Origin: Aliarcobacter cryaerophilus ATCC 43158
GTDB lineage: Bacteria > Campylobacterota > Campylobacteria > Campylobacterales > Arcobacteraceae
NCBI RefSeq assembly: GCF_003660105.1
Contig: NZ_CP032823.1
Span: 620,001-684,000, forward strand
DNA length: 64,000 nt
Direction: 5' to 3'
Shown here: positions 39,766-48,136 of the stretch, piece after piece
How the letters are laid out: every line of letters starts with the position of its first letter
How positions within the stretch are numbered: position 1 is the first letter of the stretch
Position numbers and translations under genes: made by a program
Notes under the pieces: model-generated
What the model was told of the DNA's origin: nothing
The model's database searches: none
What the model saw: only the letters and a program-made list of their open reading frames with translations

Positions 39766-40294
39766 AGTTTTCCTTTTTAAAGAATAGTTTTTTATGAATT
39801 ATTTGGATAATCAGACCAAAAATAAAAACAAAATACCAAGCAAAACTTGAGTATATTGTCCAAATCACAATATCATTGTAGTATAAAATAAAAATGTGTA
39901 ATAATAAATTTGTAAGAGCCACAAAAAACCAAAATAGAGTTGAGTTTTGAAGATAAATCTTATCTTCTATGCTTAGATTTTTTTTGAACTTCTCAATATA
40001 ATAAATCACAAAAGAATTTTTTGTAAGATATGAGTATAAAACAAATGCAGTAACTATAAATGCAAGGATAGATGGTGTAATTTTAAGAAATAGGCTATCT
40101 TCTACAAAGTATGCCGCTAGAGCAAAAATCATATAAAGAAGGGAAAATCCATACTCTTTTAAACCTTTTTTTACATTTAACAAGAACCAAAAAAAGGAGA
40201 AGATAAAAATATAAATAGATGCTGTTTGTATATCAAAATATTTTAAAGAAAAAAGTACTATTGGAGCATAGATTAAAGATATGATTAAATTCAT
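39758..40294 (-). CDS. Integral membrane protein, COG4648-like, APE locus
   Basis: A 178-residue protein with about six hydrophobic helices. Size and hydropathy match the uncharacterised membrane protein that accompanies aryl polyene genes. The segment SIEDKIYLQNSTLFWFF resembles the loop conserved in that family. Overlaps the LolA-like gene by eight bases. Function unknown. Confidence 0.7.
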   Translation of the reverse strand: MNLIISLIYAPIVLFSLKYFDIQTASIYIFIFSFFWFLLNVKKGLKEYGFSLLYMIFALAAYFVEDSLFLKITPSILAFIVTAFVLYSYLTKNSFVIYYIEKFKKNLSIEDKIYLQNSTLFWFFVALTNLLLHIFILYYNDIVIWTIYSSFAWYFVFIFGLIIQIIHKKLFFKKENYA

Positions 40295-40295
40295 T

Positions 40296-40994
40296 TTATC
40301 TAATCATACCACCACTAATATTTAAAACTTCGCCACTAATATAAGTTGCATCAACTCCTACAAAATAGGCACACTTTGCTACTTCACTAGCTTTTCCAAA
40401 TCGTCCTAGAGGAATTGCTTTTTTCATCTCTTTTAGGTTTGGTATATCTTTTGTCATTTCTGATTCTATGATTGCAGGTGCAAGAGCATTTACTCTAATA
40501 TTATAACGACCAAGCTCAATACATAGCGTTTTTGTTAGAGCTATAATTGCACCTTTACTTGCACTATAATTTGCTTGACCAGCATTTCCACTAACTCCTG
40601 AAATAGATGCAATATTTACAATACTTCCTTTTTTATTCATCATCATATTTTTTGATATTATTTTTGTAATATAAAAATTTCCATTTAGATTTGTATTTAT
40701 TACATCTTCCCACTCATCATCACTCATAAAGAAAAAAAGATTATCTTTTATTATTCCAGCATTATTTATTAAAACATCAACATCAAGATTTTCTAAAGCA
40801 TTTCTAATCGAGTTTTTATCTTTAATATCAAAAGATATAAGCTCACCGTTGTTATTTATCTCTTTTAGTAAATTTTGAGCTTTTTGGTGGTTACTATTGT
40901 AATGAATATATACAAAAAAACCATTTTTTGCATACTCTTTTACAATCTCTTCGCCAATATTTCCAGTAGCACCTGTAACTAATACTTTTTTCAT
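40296..40994 (-). CDS. fabG: 3-oxoacyl-ACP reductase (FabG-like)
   Basis: A 232-residue short-chain dehydrogenase. The NADP(H) loop is TGATGNIGEEIV; NNAG, the serine in NIASISG and the catalytic Y-x3-K in YSASKGA are all present. It should reduce the beta-keto group in each polyene extension cycle. It sits between the ammonia-lyase and the COG4648-like gene with one-base or no gaps. Confidence 0.93.
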   Translation of the reverse strand: MKKVLVTGATGNIGEEIVKEYAKNGFFVYIHYNSNHQKAQNLLKEINNNGELISFDIKDKNSIRNALENLDVDVLINNAGIIKDNLFFFMSDDEWEDVINTNLNGNFYITKIISKNMMMNKKGSIVNIASISGVSGNAGQANYSASKGAIIALTKTLCIELGRYNIRVNALAPAIIESEMTKDIPNLKEMKKAIPLGRFGKASEVAKCAYFVGVDATYISGEVLNISGGMIR

Positions 40995-42509
40995 TTATAT
41001 AAACTTTTTCATTTCAATTAGAGTGTAAATTTTTTCAATATCAAAATCCATTCTTCTATCTTCATATAAAGGTTTTGCATCTTTTCTAATATTTTCATAA
41101 ATATTTGTAAGATGAGGTGAAACCAAATCTTTTCCTCTTATATCAACAGCTTGTGCCATTCCTATAAAAGCTATAGAAAGCATATTATATAAATCAGGAA
41201 TCATTTTAGAAAAATCATTTGCAGCTGTTGTCCCCATAGAAACTTTATCTTGGTTTAGAGATTCTGTTGGTCTTGAAAATATTGAAGCAGCAGTTGTATT
41301 TTTCATAACATCAGCACTAAGCGAACTAAGAGTTATTTGCATAGCTTTAAAACCATGATAAAAAGGCTCAGTTGATAGTTTTAAATTTTCACCTAAACCT
41401 CGATTGAATTTATGATCAATTAAAAGTGCAAACTCTTTATCTAGTAAATCAGCTAAATTTCCAGCACAAATTTTTAGTGTATCCATAGCATGAGCAACAT
41501 AACCACCATAGAAGTTTCCAGAAGTATATATTTTTTTATTTACTCCATCAATTAAAGGATTGTCATTTACAGAGTTTATCTCTTGCTCTACCCAATTTTT
41601 AGAAATTTCAAGATTGTCTCTAATTACTCCTAAAACCTGCGGAGCACATCTCATTGAGTAGTTATCTTGAATATTTAAGTCATTATCAGCAAAAAATTTA
41701 TCATATCTATCATCTCTTCCATGAGTTAATTTTGAGCCTTCTATTTTTCTTTGTATATTTTTTGCACTTTGTATTTGTCCGCTAAAAGGTTTTGAAAGGT
41801 GTACAAAATCAGCAACTGGTGTGTCATCTCCCAATAAAACTTCAAACATTCCTGCAACAAATGATTCCATAGAGTCTAAAATTGTTTCAAACTCTTCAAT
41901 AGCATCTAGGGCGATTGCGCTCATTATTGTTGTTCCATTCATGATTGCAAGTGCTTCTTTTGGTTTAAAAGTATAAGGTTTAATGTTTAGTTCTTTATAA
42001 ACTTCCATTACATCTTTTATCTCACCTTTATAATAAACTTCTCTCTCCCCTGCAACAACACTAGCAACATATGAAAGTGGCGTTAAATCTCCACTAGCTC
42101 CTACTGAACCTTGAGATGGAATAACAGGAATAATATCTTTTTGTATCAACATCTCAAGTCTTTTAAGAAGTTCTATACTAACCCCAGATTTTGCTTTACT
42201 TAAAGAGATAGTTCTAGCAATTACAGCATATTTGCAAACTTTATAAGATAGTTTTTTACCGACTCCACATCCATGAAATCTAAAAAGATTTGTTTGTAAA
42301 ATCTTACTATCTTCATAACTTACATAGTTTTTCCCACTAGCTCCATATCCTGTTGTAATACCATATATTGGCTTCCCATCTTTTATCTCATTTATTAAGA
42401 AATTATGAGTTTCATTTATATGATTTACAAAATTATTATCATTTGAAATCTCTATTTTATCACTATTTATAATCTCACTTAGAGTTATATATCTTTCATC
42501 TATTATCAA
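40995..42509 (-). CDS. Aromatic amino acid ammonia-lyase (HAL/TAL family)
   Basis: A 504-residue MIO-dependent lyase. The MIO-forming triad is A138-S139-G140 in GSVGASGDLTP; the catalytic tyrosine is Y49 in PIYGITTGYG. At the substrate-selectivity pair the chain reads NLFRF78-H79, not the Ser-His of classical histidase. No other histidine-degradation gene is nearby, so removal of ammonia from tyrosine (or phenylalanine) to give the pigment starter is more likely. TTG start follows AAAGG. Whether it uses Tyr, Phe or His cannot be settled from sequence. Confidence 0.9.
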   Translation of the reverse strand: MIIDERYITLSEIINSDKIEISNDNNFVNHINETHNFLINEIKDGKPIYGITTGYGASGKNYVSYEDSKILQTNLFRFHGCGVGKKLSYKVCKYAVIARTISLSKAKSGVSIELLKRLEMLIQKDIIPVIPSQGSVGASGDLTPLSYVASVVAGEREVYYKGEIKDVMEVYKELNIKPYTFKPKEALAIMNGTTIMSAIALDAIEEFETILDSMESFVAGMFEVLLGDDTPVADFVHLSKPFSGQIQSAKNIQRKIEGSKLTHGRDDRYDKFFADNDLNIQDNYSMRCAPQVLGVIRDNLEISKNWVEQEINSVNDNPLIDGVNKKIYTSGNFYGGYVAHAMDTLKICAGNLADLLDKEFALLIDHKFNRGLGENLKLSTEPFYHGFKAMQITLSSLSADVMKNTTAASIFSRPTESLNQDKVSMGTTAANDFSKMIPDLYNMLSIAFIGMAQAVDIRGKDLVSPHLTNIYENIRKDAKPLYEDRRMDFDIEKIYTLIEMKKFI

Positions 42510-42515
42510 TTTTAA

Positions 42516-43373
42516 TTACCTTTCCCAAAAATTATATAAATTAAACCACTGATTTGGATGTTTTTTCACAATCTCTTCAAAATTCTTTACATACTCTTTT
42601 AAAGAGTTTGTAACAGCACTATTTTCATCTAATGAAAAATCCATTTTTATCTCTTTACTATGAACATAGTAGTTTTGTAAACCTTTATGTACTATAAAAA
42701 ATAAAGTTAAAGGAGCTTTTGTTTTATATGCAACTTTAAATGGATTTGTATTAAAAGATGCTAATTCTCCTAAAAACTCTACTTTTTGTGTAAATCTTGG
42801 ATCTACTGCTCTATCTGCCATAAATGCTACACACTCTTTATTAGAAATTGCATTTGCTATTTTTATAGAGACCTCTATTGGATTTAAGGATTGATCAATT
42901 ACTCTAACATTTTTTAAAGGATTATTAATAGAATTTTCAATTTGCTTAATACTATTTAAAATAACCTCTTTCATTACAACATTAATAATATTATTACTTA
43001 ATGTATTACAAGTAGAAGATGACCATCCTCCAAAGTGAGAAAGAAGTAAAATAGAGCCATTATCAACTCTTTCTTTTATAAAATCTTTATTTTCATAATT
43101 ATAAGTATAAGAAGCACAATCATATTTTGAGATAAATCTATCTACCATGCACATAGCAAACATAAAAAGGTGATTGTAGTAAATTTTTTTTGTAAATGGA
43201 ATATTTAATTTTTCATAATATATTTTTAAAGATTTATAAACATTATTTGCAAAAATAAAATAGAAAAAAGTAACAGGATACATTAAGTAGTATGTAAATT
43301 TATAACCAAGAAATTTATAAAGAGTAAAAACTAACTTTATACTCCATCCGCTTCCTCTTTGAATAGTAGACAT
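42516..43373 (-). CDS. LpxL/COG4261-type acyltransferase
   Basis: A 285-residue membrane-associated acyltransferase. The histidine of the H-x4-D/E motif is in LLLSHFGGWSSS, but the acidic residue expected four positions later is replaced by serine. ADRAV and the C-terminal NQWFNLYNFW match aryl polyene acyltransferases. Likely role: attach an acyl chain or join the polyene to its lipid anchor. One-base overlap with the glycosyltransferase. Confidence 0.82.
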   Translation of the reverse strand: MSTIQRGSGWSIKLVFTLYKFLGYKFTYYLMYPVTFFYFIFANNVYKSLKIYYEKLNIPFTKKIYYNHLFMFAMCMVDRFISKYDCASYTYNYENKDFIKERVDNGSILLLSHFGGWSSSTCNTLSNNIINVVMKEVILNSIKQIENSINNPLKNVRVIDQSLNPIEVSIKIANAISNKECVAFMADRAVDPRFTQKVEFLGELASFNTNPFKVAYKTKAPLTLFFIVHKGLQNYYVHSKEIKMDFSLDENSAVTNSLKEYVKNFEEIVKKHPNQWFNLYNFWER

Positions 43374-44095
43374 TACTTATTTTTTCTTCTAAATAGATTT
43401 AAAAACATATTTGTCCACTTTATTGGAAGCATTTGTACATGAACCCAAACAATAGCCATAGTATCTTCAAATTTTCTAAAATGGCTAACTCTCTCTTCGG
43501 CTTTTGGATAATAGCACTCTATAACTGTTTCAACTATCTCATTTCCAGCCCAAGCATGCCTTACTAAAACTTCCATTTCCCAATCAAATTTTGAAGTTTT
43601 GTATGGAAGATTTAGTATAGAAACAGGATAAATTCTAAATCCTGATAAAGAGTCGGTTATTTTATATCCAGTATCCCAACAAGCCCAAAAATTACTAAAC
43701 CATCTTCCAAATTTTGAGCCATTTGGAACATTTGCTATGTCGAAATTTCTAGCCCCAATAATTATTTGATTATTTTTTGAAATTGTATTTTGAAGCTTTT
43801 TTATTTCACTTGCCATGTGTTGTCCATCACCATCTAAACTAGCAAAATATTCATAACCTAGCTCTTTTGCTTTTTTAGCTCCACTTAATATAGCTTCACC
43901 CTTGCCTCTATTTTTTTCATGTCTAATTATAGTCACACTATCATGTTGTTTTAAAAAATTTGATACAGGATTTGTGTACCCATCATCAATTACAATAACT
44001 TTATATCCAAAAGATAAAATATCATCCACAACATTTTGAATTGTTAAATCATTGTTTAAAGTAGGGACAATAACTATAATATCTTTATATTTCAT
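43373..44095 (-). CDS. Family 2 glycosyltransferase
   Basis: A 240-residue GT-A enzyme starting at MKYKDIIVIVPTLNND. ATG 44095 is chosen because it gives the usual N terminus; an upstream in-frame ATG would overlap the dehydratase gene. The metal/nucleotide site is LDGDGQH. In aryl polyene clusters a GT2 of this kind accompanies the acyltransferase. The sugar and acceptor are unknown. It overlaps the dehydratase gene by 11 bases. Confidence 0.88.
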   Translation of the reverse strand: MKYKDIIVIVPTLNNDLTIQNVVDDILSFGYKVIVIDDGYTNPVSNFLKQHDSVTIIRHEKNRGKGEAILSGAKKAKELGYEYFASLDGDGQHMASEIKKLQNTISKNNQIIIGARNFDIANVPNGSKFGRWFSNFWACWDTGYKITDSLSGFRIYPVSILNLPYKTSKFDWEMEVLVRHAWAGNEIVETVIECYYPKAEERVSHFRKFEDTMAIVWVHVQMLPIKWTNMFLNLFRRKNK

Positions 44096-44408
44096 AACTA
44101 AACTCACTAATTTTTTTATTTTCTTTGTTTTTAATAATAATTTTATACGATATATTGTCTTTTGAACTAATACAATATTTAATAATATCATCTGGTTTTA
44201 TTATAGATAAAAATTTTGCCTTATTTATTTTTTTAATATTGTGTTTCAAAATATCTGCAACAATATCTATTTGTAAAAATCCAGCCAAAATTTCATTTTT
44301 TGGGAAATGGGCTTTAAAAAAAAGATGACTTTTATTTGTTAATAAAACAGTTATCTCTTTTTCATTCTCATTTTTTGTTATCTCTAAAATTTTAAATAGA
44401 TTTTTCAA
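44085..44408 (-). CDS. Hot-dog 3-hydroxyacyl-ACP dehydratase (FabZ/ApeI-like)
   Basis: A 107-residue single hot-dog protein. The catalytic histidine lies in KAHFPKNEILAGFLQID, the FabA/FabZ-type motif. It should dehydrate 3-hydroxyacyl-ACP to the trans-enoyl product, leaving the double bond for the polyene. TTG start at 44408; ribosome site weak. First gene of the 14-gene minus-strand operon. Confidence 0.8.
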   Translation of the reverse strand: MKNLFKILEITKNENEKEITVLLTNKSHLFFKAHFPKNEILAGFLQIDIVADILKHNIKKINKAKFLSIIKPDDIIKYCISSKDNISYKIIIKNKENKKISEFSYEI

Positions 44409-44442
44409 AATATAATGTACCTAGGATAAATTTTTGGTAGGG

Positions 44443-44448
44443 ATTATA
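44443..44448 (-). promoter_or_regulatory. candidate -10 box of the left pigment operon
   Basis: A perfect TATAAT on the minus strand, 35 bases before the TTG start at 44408, inside the 129-base divergent region. It lies 15 bases from the outer inverted repeat. Confidence 0.55.
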
Positions 44449-44457
44449 TAATAAATT

Positions 44458-44488
44458 CTCTTAATATTATTTTTTTAAAGCTTAAGAG
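44458..44488. promoter_or_regulatory. Outer inverted repeat in the pigment control region
   Basis: CTCTTAA (44458-44464) and TTAAGAG (44482-44488) are perfectly inverted with 17 bases between. The element lies between the two divergent -10 boxes, where a shared regulator could act on both operons. Confidence 0.45.
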
Positions 44489-44497
44489 TAATATCGA

Positions 44498-44503
44498 TAT
44501 AAT
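44498..44503 (+). promoter_or_regulatory. candidate -10 box of the right pigment operon
   Basis: A perfect TATAAT 35 bases before the ATG at 44538. The predicted start of transcription falls at about 44510, so the untranslated leader would be about 28 bases. Confidence 0.55.
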
Positions 44504-44504
44504 A

Positions 44505-44530
44505 ATTCCCTAATTTTTTGATAAGGGAAT
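44505..44530. promoter_or_regulatory. Inner inverted repeat covering the ribosome site of the right operon
   Basis: ATTCCCT (44505-44511) and AGGGAAT (44524-44530) are inverted around a 12-base spacer. The right arm contains the Shine-Dalgarno AAGGGA of the ACP gene. It may be an operator just downstream of the -10, or a hairpin hiding the ribosome site if transcription begins early enough. Confidence 0.4.
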
Positions 44531-44537
44531 ACAAAAT

Positions 44538-44795
44538 ATGGGAATTTCAATAGATAATTTTAAGCAAGTGTTAATTGATGGTTTAAAGCTAGAAGATATA
44601 ACAGTTGACGATATAGATAATAATTCGGCTTTGTTTGGAGAAGAGGGGATTGGTTTAGACTCGGTTGATTCAATAGAGTTAGTTTTAATTATTGAAAAAG
44701 AGTATGGAGTAAAAATTAGTAATAGTGTTGATTATAAGACTATTTTTTCATCAGTTCAAAATTTATTAAACTATATAAATGAAAATTTAAAATAA
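44538..44795 (+). CDS. Acyl carrier protein (right operon)
   Basis: An 85-residue ACP. The phosphopantetheine serine is in GLDSVDSIEL. It differs strongly from the ACP at 33816-34070, so the two carriers may be specific to different enzymes. First gene of the right operon, with AAGGGA ten bases ahead of the ATG. Confidence 0.93.
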   Translation: MGISIDNFKQVLIDGLKLEDITVDDIDNNSALFGEEGIGLDSVDSIELVLIIEKEYGVKISNSVDYKTIFSSVQNLLNYINENLK

Positions 44796-44804
44796 GAAGT
44801 TGTC

Positions 44805-46031
44805 ATGGAAGAAAATTGTGATGTACTTATAATTGGGGGAGGACCTAGCGGTTCTATTGCTGCTTGTAAACTTTTAAAAGCTGGGTTTAGTGTAACAATT
44901 TTGGAAAAATTAGAGTTTCCAAGATTTGTAATAGGTGAGTCACTTCTTCCAAAATGTAATGAAGTTTTAGAAAGTATTGGAATTTTAGATGTAATAAAAG
45001 ATCAGGGTTTTATGTTAAAACCTGGAGCTATTTTTATTGATGAAGATAAAATTGAAGAGATAATTGATTTTAGAGAGAATTTAGGTCAAAAGTGTAATAC
45101 AAGTTTTCAAGTAAAAAGAGAAGAATTTGACAATGTTTTACTTCAAACAGCTATTAAATTAGGGGCTGATGTAAGACATAAAGTTGAAGTTATAGATTAT
45201 GATAATGAAAAAAATATTATATACGCACAAAATGAAGATGGAGTAAAAAGTAGTTTTAAAGCAAGATTTGTTTTAGATGCTTCTGGATATGGAAGAGTTT
45301 TACCGCAACTTTTAAATCTTGATGAGCCATCTGATTTAAAACTAAGAAATGCAATTCTAACAAGAATGACAGGTGAAATAAGAAGAGATAAAGAGCATGA
45401 AGGCTTCATCGATATTGTTATACATGATGATAATAAAGCTTGGTTTTGGGGAATTCCTTTTAGTGATGGAGTAACTTCTATTGGTATAGTTTGTGAAGAG
45501 AACTATTTTTTGGATACGGGACTTTCAAAAGAAGAATTTTTATTAAAAGCTATAAATAGCCATAAATATTTAAAAGAAAAATATAAAAATGCAAAACAAG
45601 TGGCACCTGTAAGAATTATAAATGGTTACTCTGCATCTATTAAAAAGATGTATGGAAAAGGTTTTGCAATGAGTGGAAATGCTACAGAGTTTTTAGATCC
45701 AGTTTTCTCTTCAGGCGTTACATTGGCATTGGAGTCATCTTCAAGAGTTGCATCTTTGATTATTGATGAGTTAAATGGAAAAGAAGTAGATTGGCAAAAA
45801 GATTATGAAGATTATATGATGATGGGCATAAATGTTTTTAGGGAGTTTGTATATGCTTGGTATAGTGGAAAACTAAGAAAAATTTTTTATGCTAAAAATA
45901 AATCTAAACAGATAAAACAATCTATTGCTTCAATACTTTCAGGCTATGTTTGGGATGAAAATAACTATTTTGTAAAAAATACAAAACAAAGAATTGATGC
46001 ACTTGTTGAGATGAGTGAGAGCCAAAATTAA
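44805..46031 (+). CDS. Flavin-dependent halogenase-like oxidoreductase
   Basis: A 408-residue FAD protein. The Rossmann loop is G11-G-G-P-S-G16; the halogenase signature WxWxIP reads W213-F-W215-G-I-P218; a candidate catalytic lysine is K72 in FMLKPGAIF; DPVFSSGV follows in the C-terminal half, as in halogenases acting on carrier-bound phenols. It may chlorinate or brominate the aromatic ring of the pigment, as in flexirubin- and xanthomonadin-like compounds. A monooxygenase or geranylgeranyl-reductase-like role is the alternative. A partner flavin reductase is not nearby. Confidence 0.8.
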   Translation: MEENCDVLIIGGGPSGSIAACKLLKAGFSVTILEKLEFPRFVIGESLLPKCNEVLESIGILDVIKDQGFMLKPGAIFIDEDKIEEIIDFRENLGQKCNTSFQVKREEFDNVLLQTAIKLGADVRHKVEVIDYDNEKNIIYAQNEDGVKSSFKARFVLDASGYGRVLPQLLNLDEPSDLKLRNAILTRMTGEIRRDKEHEGFIDIVIHDDNKAWFWGIPFSDGVTSIGIVCEENYFLDTGLSKEEFLLKAINSHKYLKEKYKNAKQVAPVRIINGYSASIKKMYGKGFAMSGNATEFLDPVFSSGVTLALESSSRVASLIIDELNGKEVDWQKDYEDYMMMGINVFREFVYAWYSGKLRKIFYAKNKSKQIKQSIASILSGYVWDENNYFVKNTKQRIDALVEMSESQN

Positions 46032-47158
46032 TGAATTTTAAAAATAGGGTTTTTATAAACTATTTTGACACTATTTCTTGTGCAGGAGATAATGCGAATG
46101 AGCTTTTCTCTTCAATTTGTGAAAAAAAAGATACTATAACTTTAGATACAAATTATGTAAAACATAGAGTTGTAGCTATTGGAAAGATAAAAAAAGAGAA
46201 CGCTTTAAATGATATTTTGCTTGAAAGATTAAAAGAACTCTTGAAAAACTTAAATTTAAAAGATTTTCAAGATACTCTTTTGGTTGTAGGTTCAAGTGTT
46301 GGTGGAATGAGTGAAACTGAAAATATATATTTTAAAGATAAAAACTATAAAAATATAGATTATAAAAAACATCCAATAGATTCAATAGCATATTTTTTAA
46401 AAACACACTTTACTTTTTATGATGATATATCTTTTTCAACTGCTTGTACTTCAAGTGCAAATGCTCTTGGTTATGCAAAAGAGGTAATACAAAAAGGTGT
46501 ATATAAAAATGTTTTAGTTGTTGGAATTGATGATTTATCCTATACAACTGTTTGTGGATTTTCAGCTTTAAGTGTCTTATCTTCAAAGCCTTGTACCCCT
46601 TTTGATAAAAATAGAGAGGGTATGAATGTAGCTGAAGGTTTTGGTATTTTATTTTTACAAGATAAAAAACAAGATAGTTCAATAGAAATTTTAGGTGCTG
46701 GATATAGTTCAGATGCACACCATATGACACAACCACATCCTCAAGGTTTAGGAGCATTTGAAGCCATGAAAAATGCTTTAAAAGATGCTAAACTAAAACC
46801 AGATGATATTGAGTACATAAATGCTCATGGAACTGGAACTTATGCAAATGATTTTTCAGAATTAACAGCAATTAAAGAGCTTTTTAAAGATACTAAGTTT
46901 AAGCCAAAAGTTAGTTCTACAAAATCAGTTACAGGACATACTTTAGGAGCTGCTGGAGCTATTGAAGCAATTATATGTTGTATGGTTTTAAAAAATCAAA
47001 CTATTTTGCCAAATAAAAGTTTAAATGAGATAGAAATAGATGGAATAAACTATCCCATGACTACTTCTAAACAAGATATAAAATATACTCTTAGTAACTC
47101 TTTTGCATTTGGTGGGAATAATACATCTTTGATTTTTGGATTGTGTAATGAAGATTAA
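46031..47158 (+). CDS. Beta-ketoacyl-ACP synthase of the APE locus (right operon)
   Basis: A 375-residue FabF-like condensing enzyme. C139 lies in FSTACTSSANA; histidines are in NAHGTGTYAND and VTGHTLGAAGA. It overlaps the upstream stop by one base and is followed by its own non-catalytic partner. Two complete ketosynthase/partner pairs therefore exist in the locus, as in E. coli-type aryl polyene clusters, where separate synthases start and elongate the chain. Confidence 0.93.
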   Translation: MNFKNRVFINYFDTISCAGDNANELFSSICEKKDTITLDTNYVKHRVVAIGKIKKENALNDILLERLKELLKNLNLKDFQDTLLVVGSSVGGMSETENIYFKDKNYKNIDYKKHPIDSIAYFLKTHFTFYDDISFSTACTSSANALGYAKEVIQKGVYKNVLVVGIDDLSYTTVCGFSALSVLSSKPCTPFDKNREGMNVAEGFGILFLQDKKQDSSIEILGAGYSSDAHHMTQPHPQGLGAFEAMKNALKDAKLKPDDIEYINAHGTGTYANDFSELTAIKELFKDTKFKPKVSSTKSVTGHTLGAAGAIEAIICCMVLKNQTILPNKSLNEIEIDGINYPMTTSKQDIKYTLSNSFAFGGNNTSLIFGLCNED

Positions 47159-47789
47159 TTTAGAAATATTAGATGCTTTTTATCTTTTTGATAAAGATAG
47201 TATTGAAGAGTTAAATACAAAAGAGTTAGTACCTCAAATGGTTTTTAGAAGAAGATTAACAAAAGCTTCAAAGCTTGTAATTGAAGCCTTACATAAAATA
47301 GATGCAAAAAATAGCAGAATTATATATGGTACATCTTTTGGAGAGTTATTATCAACAGCTAATATATTAAAAGCTATTTTAGATGAAAGTATGTTATCTC
47401 CAACAGATTTTCAAAATTCTGTTTATAATACAGCAGTTTCTTATGCTTCTATTTTATTTGAAAATAAAAATGAGATACTCACTATTTCAAGTGGAGATGA
47501 AACTTCTTTAAAAGTTTTAAAAGCAGGTGCAATTAAAGCTTTGGATAAAGATGAGGTAGTTTTGATTTGTAGTGAAACTTTAAATATTCCAAATATAAAA
47601 GAAGTAAACTCTTGTATCGATTTTTTGGAATCTGTTGTTGCTTTAAAAGTAAAAATAAGTGAAGAAAATAGCACTATAAATCTTGAAAATATACCTTTAA
47701 AAGGTTTTTCTAACTCTATACAACATCTTATGTTTATTGCTCAAAATTTTGATAAAACTAAAAAAAATATCCTAAGAGTTGATATATGA
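47148..47789 (+). CDS. Ketosynthase-like partner protein (right operon)
   Basis: A 213-residue truncated ketosynthase-like protein of the Ketoacyl-synt_2 type. PQMVFRRRLTKASKLVIEAL, YGTSFGELLSTANIL and SPTDFQNSVYNTA are family features; the catalytic cysteine is absent. ATG 47148 is chosen over a TTG 12 bases upstream. Likely the chain-length-factor-like partner of the preceding ketosynthase, whose gene it overlaps by 11 bases. Confidence 0.82.
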   Translation: MKINLEILDAFYLFDKDSIEELNTKELVPQMVFRRRLTKASKLVIEALHKIDAKNSRIIYGTSFGELLSTANILKAILDESMLSPTDFQNSVYNTAVSYASILFENKNEILTISSGDETSLKVLKAGAIKALDKDEVVLICSETLNIPNIKEVNSCIDFLESVVALKVKISEENSTINLENIPLKGFSNSIQHLMFIAQNFDKTKKNILRVDI

Positions 47790-48136
47790 AAAATTTACCT
47801 CACCAAAAACCAATAAGATTTGTAGAAGAAATTGTAAAAAAAGATGGAGATTTTATTTTTGTATCTTGCTCTTTTCCTTATTTTCCAACACTTCCAATGA
47901 TATGTGAAGCGGCAGCTCAAAGTAGTATTGTTTTTTCACAAAATGAAAAACCACAAATTGGATTTTTACTTAGCCTTAAAGATGTTGAACTTTTAAAAGA
48001 TTGTAATATTTTGGAGTTTCAAATAAAAATTAAAAAAGATACAAGCTTTGATTTATTAAATGAGTTTAGTTTTGAATTTATAAATCAAAATGATATTTAT
48101 GCAAAAGGAACTTTTATTGTTAAGTTGCAAGATTAA
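47786..48136 (+). CDS. Hot-dog thioester dehydratase (ApeP-like)
   Basis: A 116-residue hot-dog protein. LPHQKPIRFVEEIVKKD matches the PHxxP...D start of aryl polyene 3-hydroxyacyl-ACP dehydratases, with H6 as the candidate catalytic residue, and FPTLPMICEAAAQSS corresponds to the central helix. A second dehydratase is at the head of the left operon; ApeI/ApeP-type pairs are known to act together. Four-base overlap with the previous gene. Confidence 0.82.
   Translation: MKNLPHQKPIRFVEEIVKKDGDFIFVSCSFPYFPTLPMICEAAAQSSIVFSQNEKPQIGFLLSLKDVELLKDCNILEFQIKIKKDTSFDLLNEFSFEFINQNDIYAKGTFIVKLQD

Noticed and set aside
40995-42509. Histidine-degradation role (hutH) for the ammonia-lyase
   Set aside because: No urocanase or other hut genes are near, the selectivity pair is not Ser-His, and the gene is embedded in a pigment operon.
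44096-44191. Longer start for the family 2 glycosyltransferase
   Set aside because: The added residues lie in the dehydratase gene and do not resemble a GT2 N terminus.
46410-46757. Open frame of 115 codons opposite the right-operon ketosynthase
   Set aside because: The composition is skewed to leucine, histidine and tyrosine, as expected of antisense AT-rich DNA; the ketosynthase is well supported.
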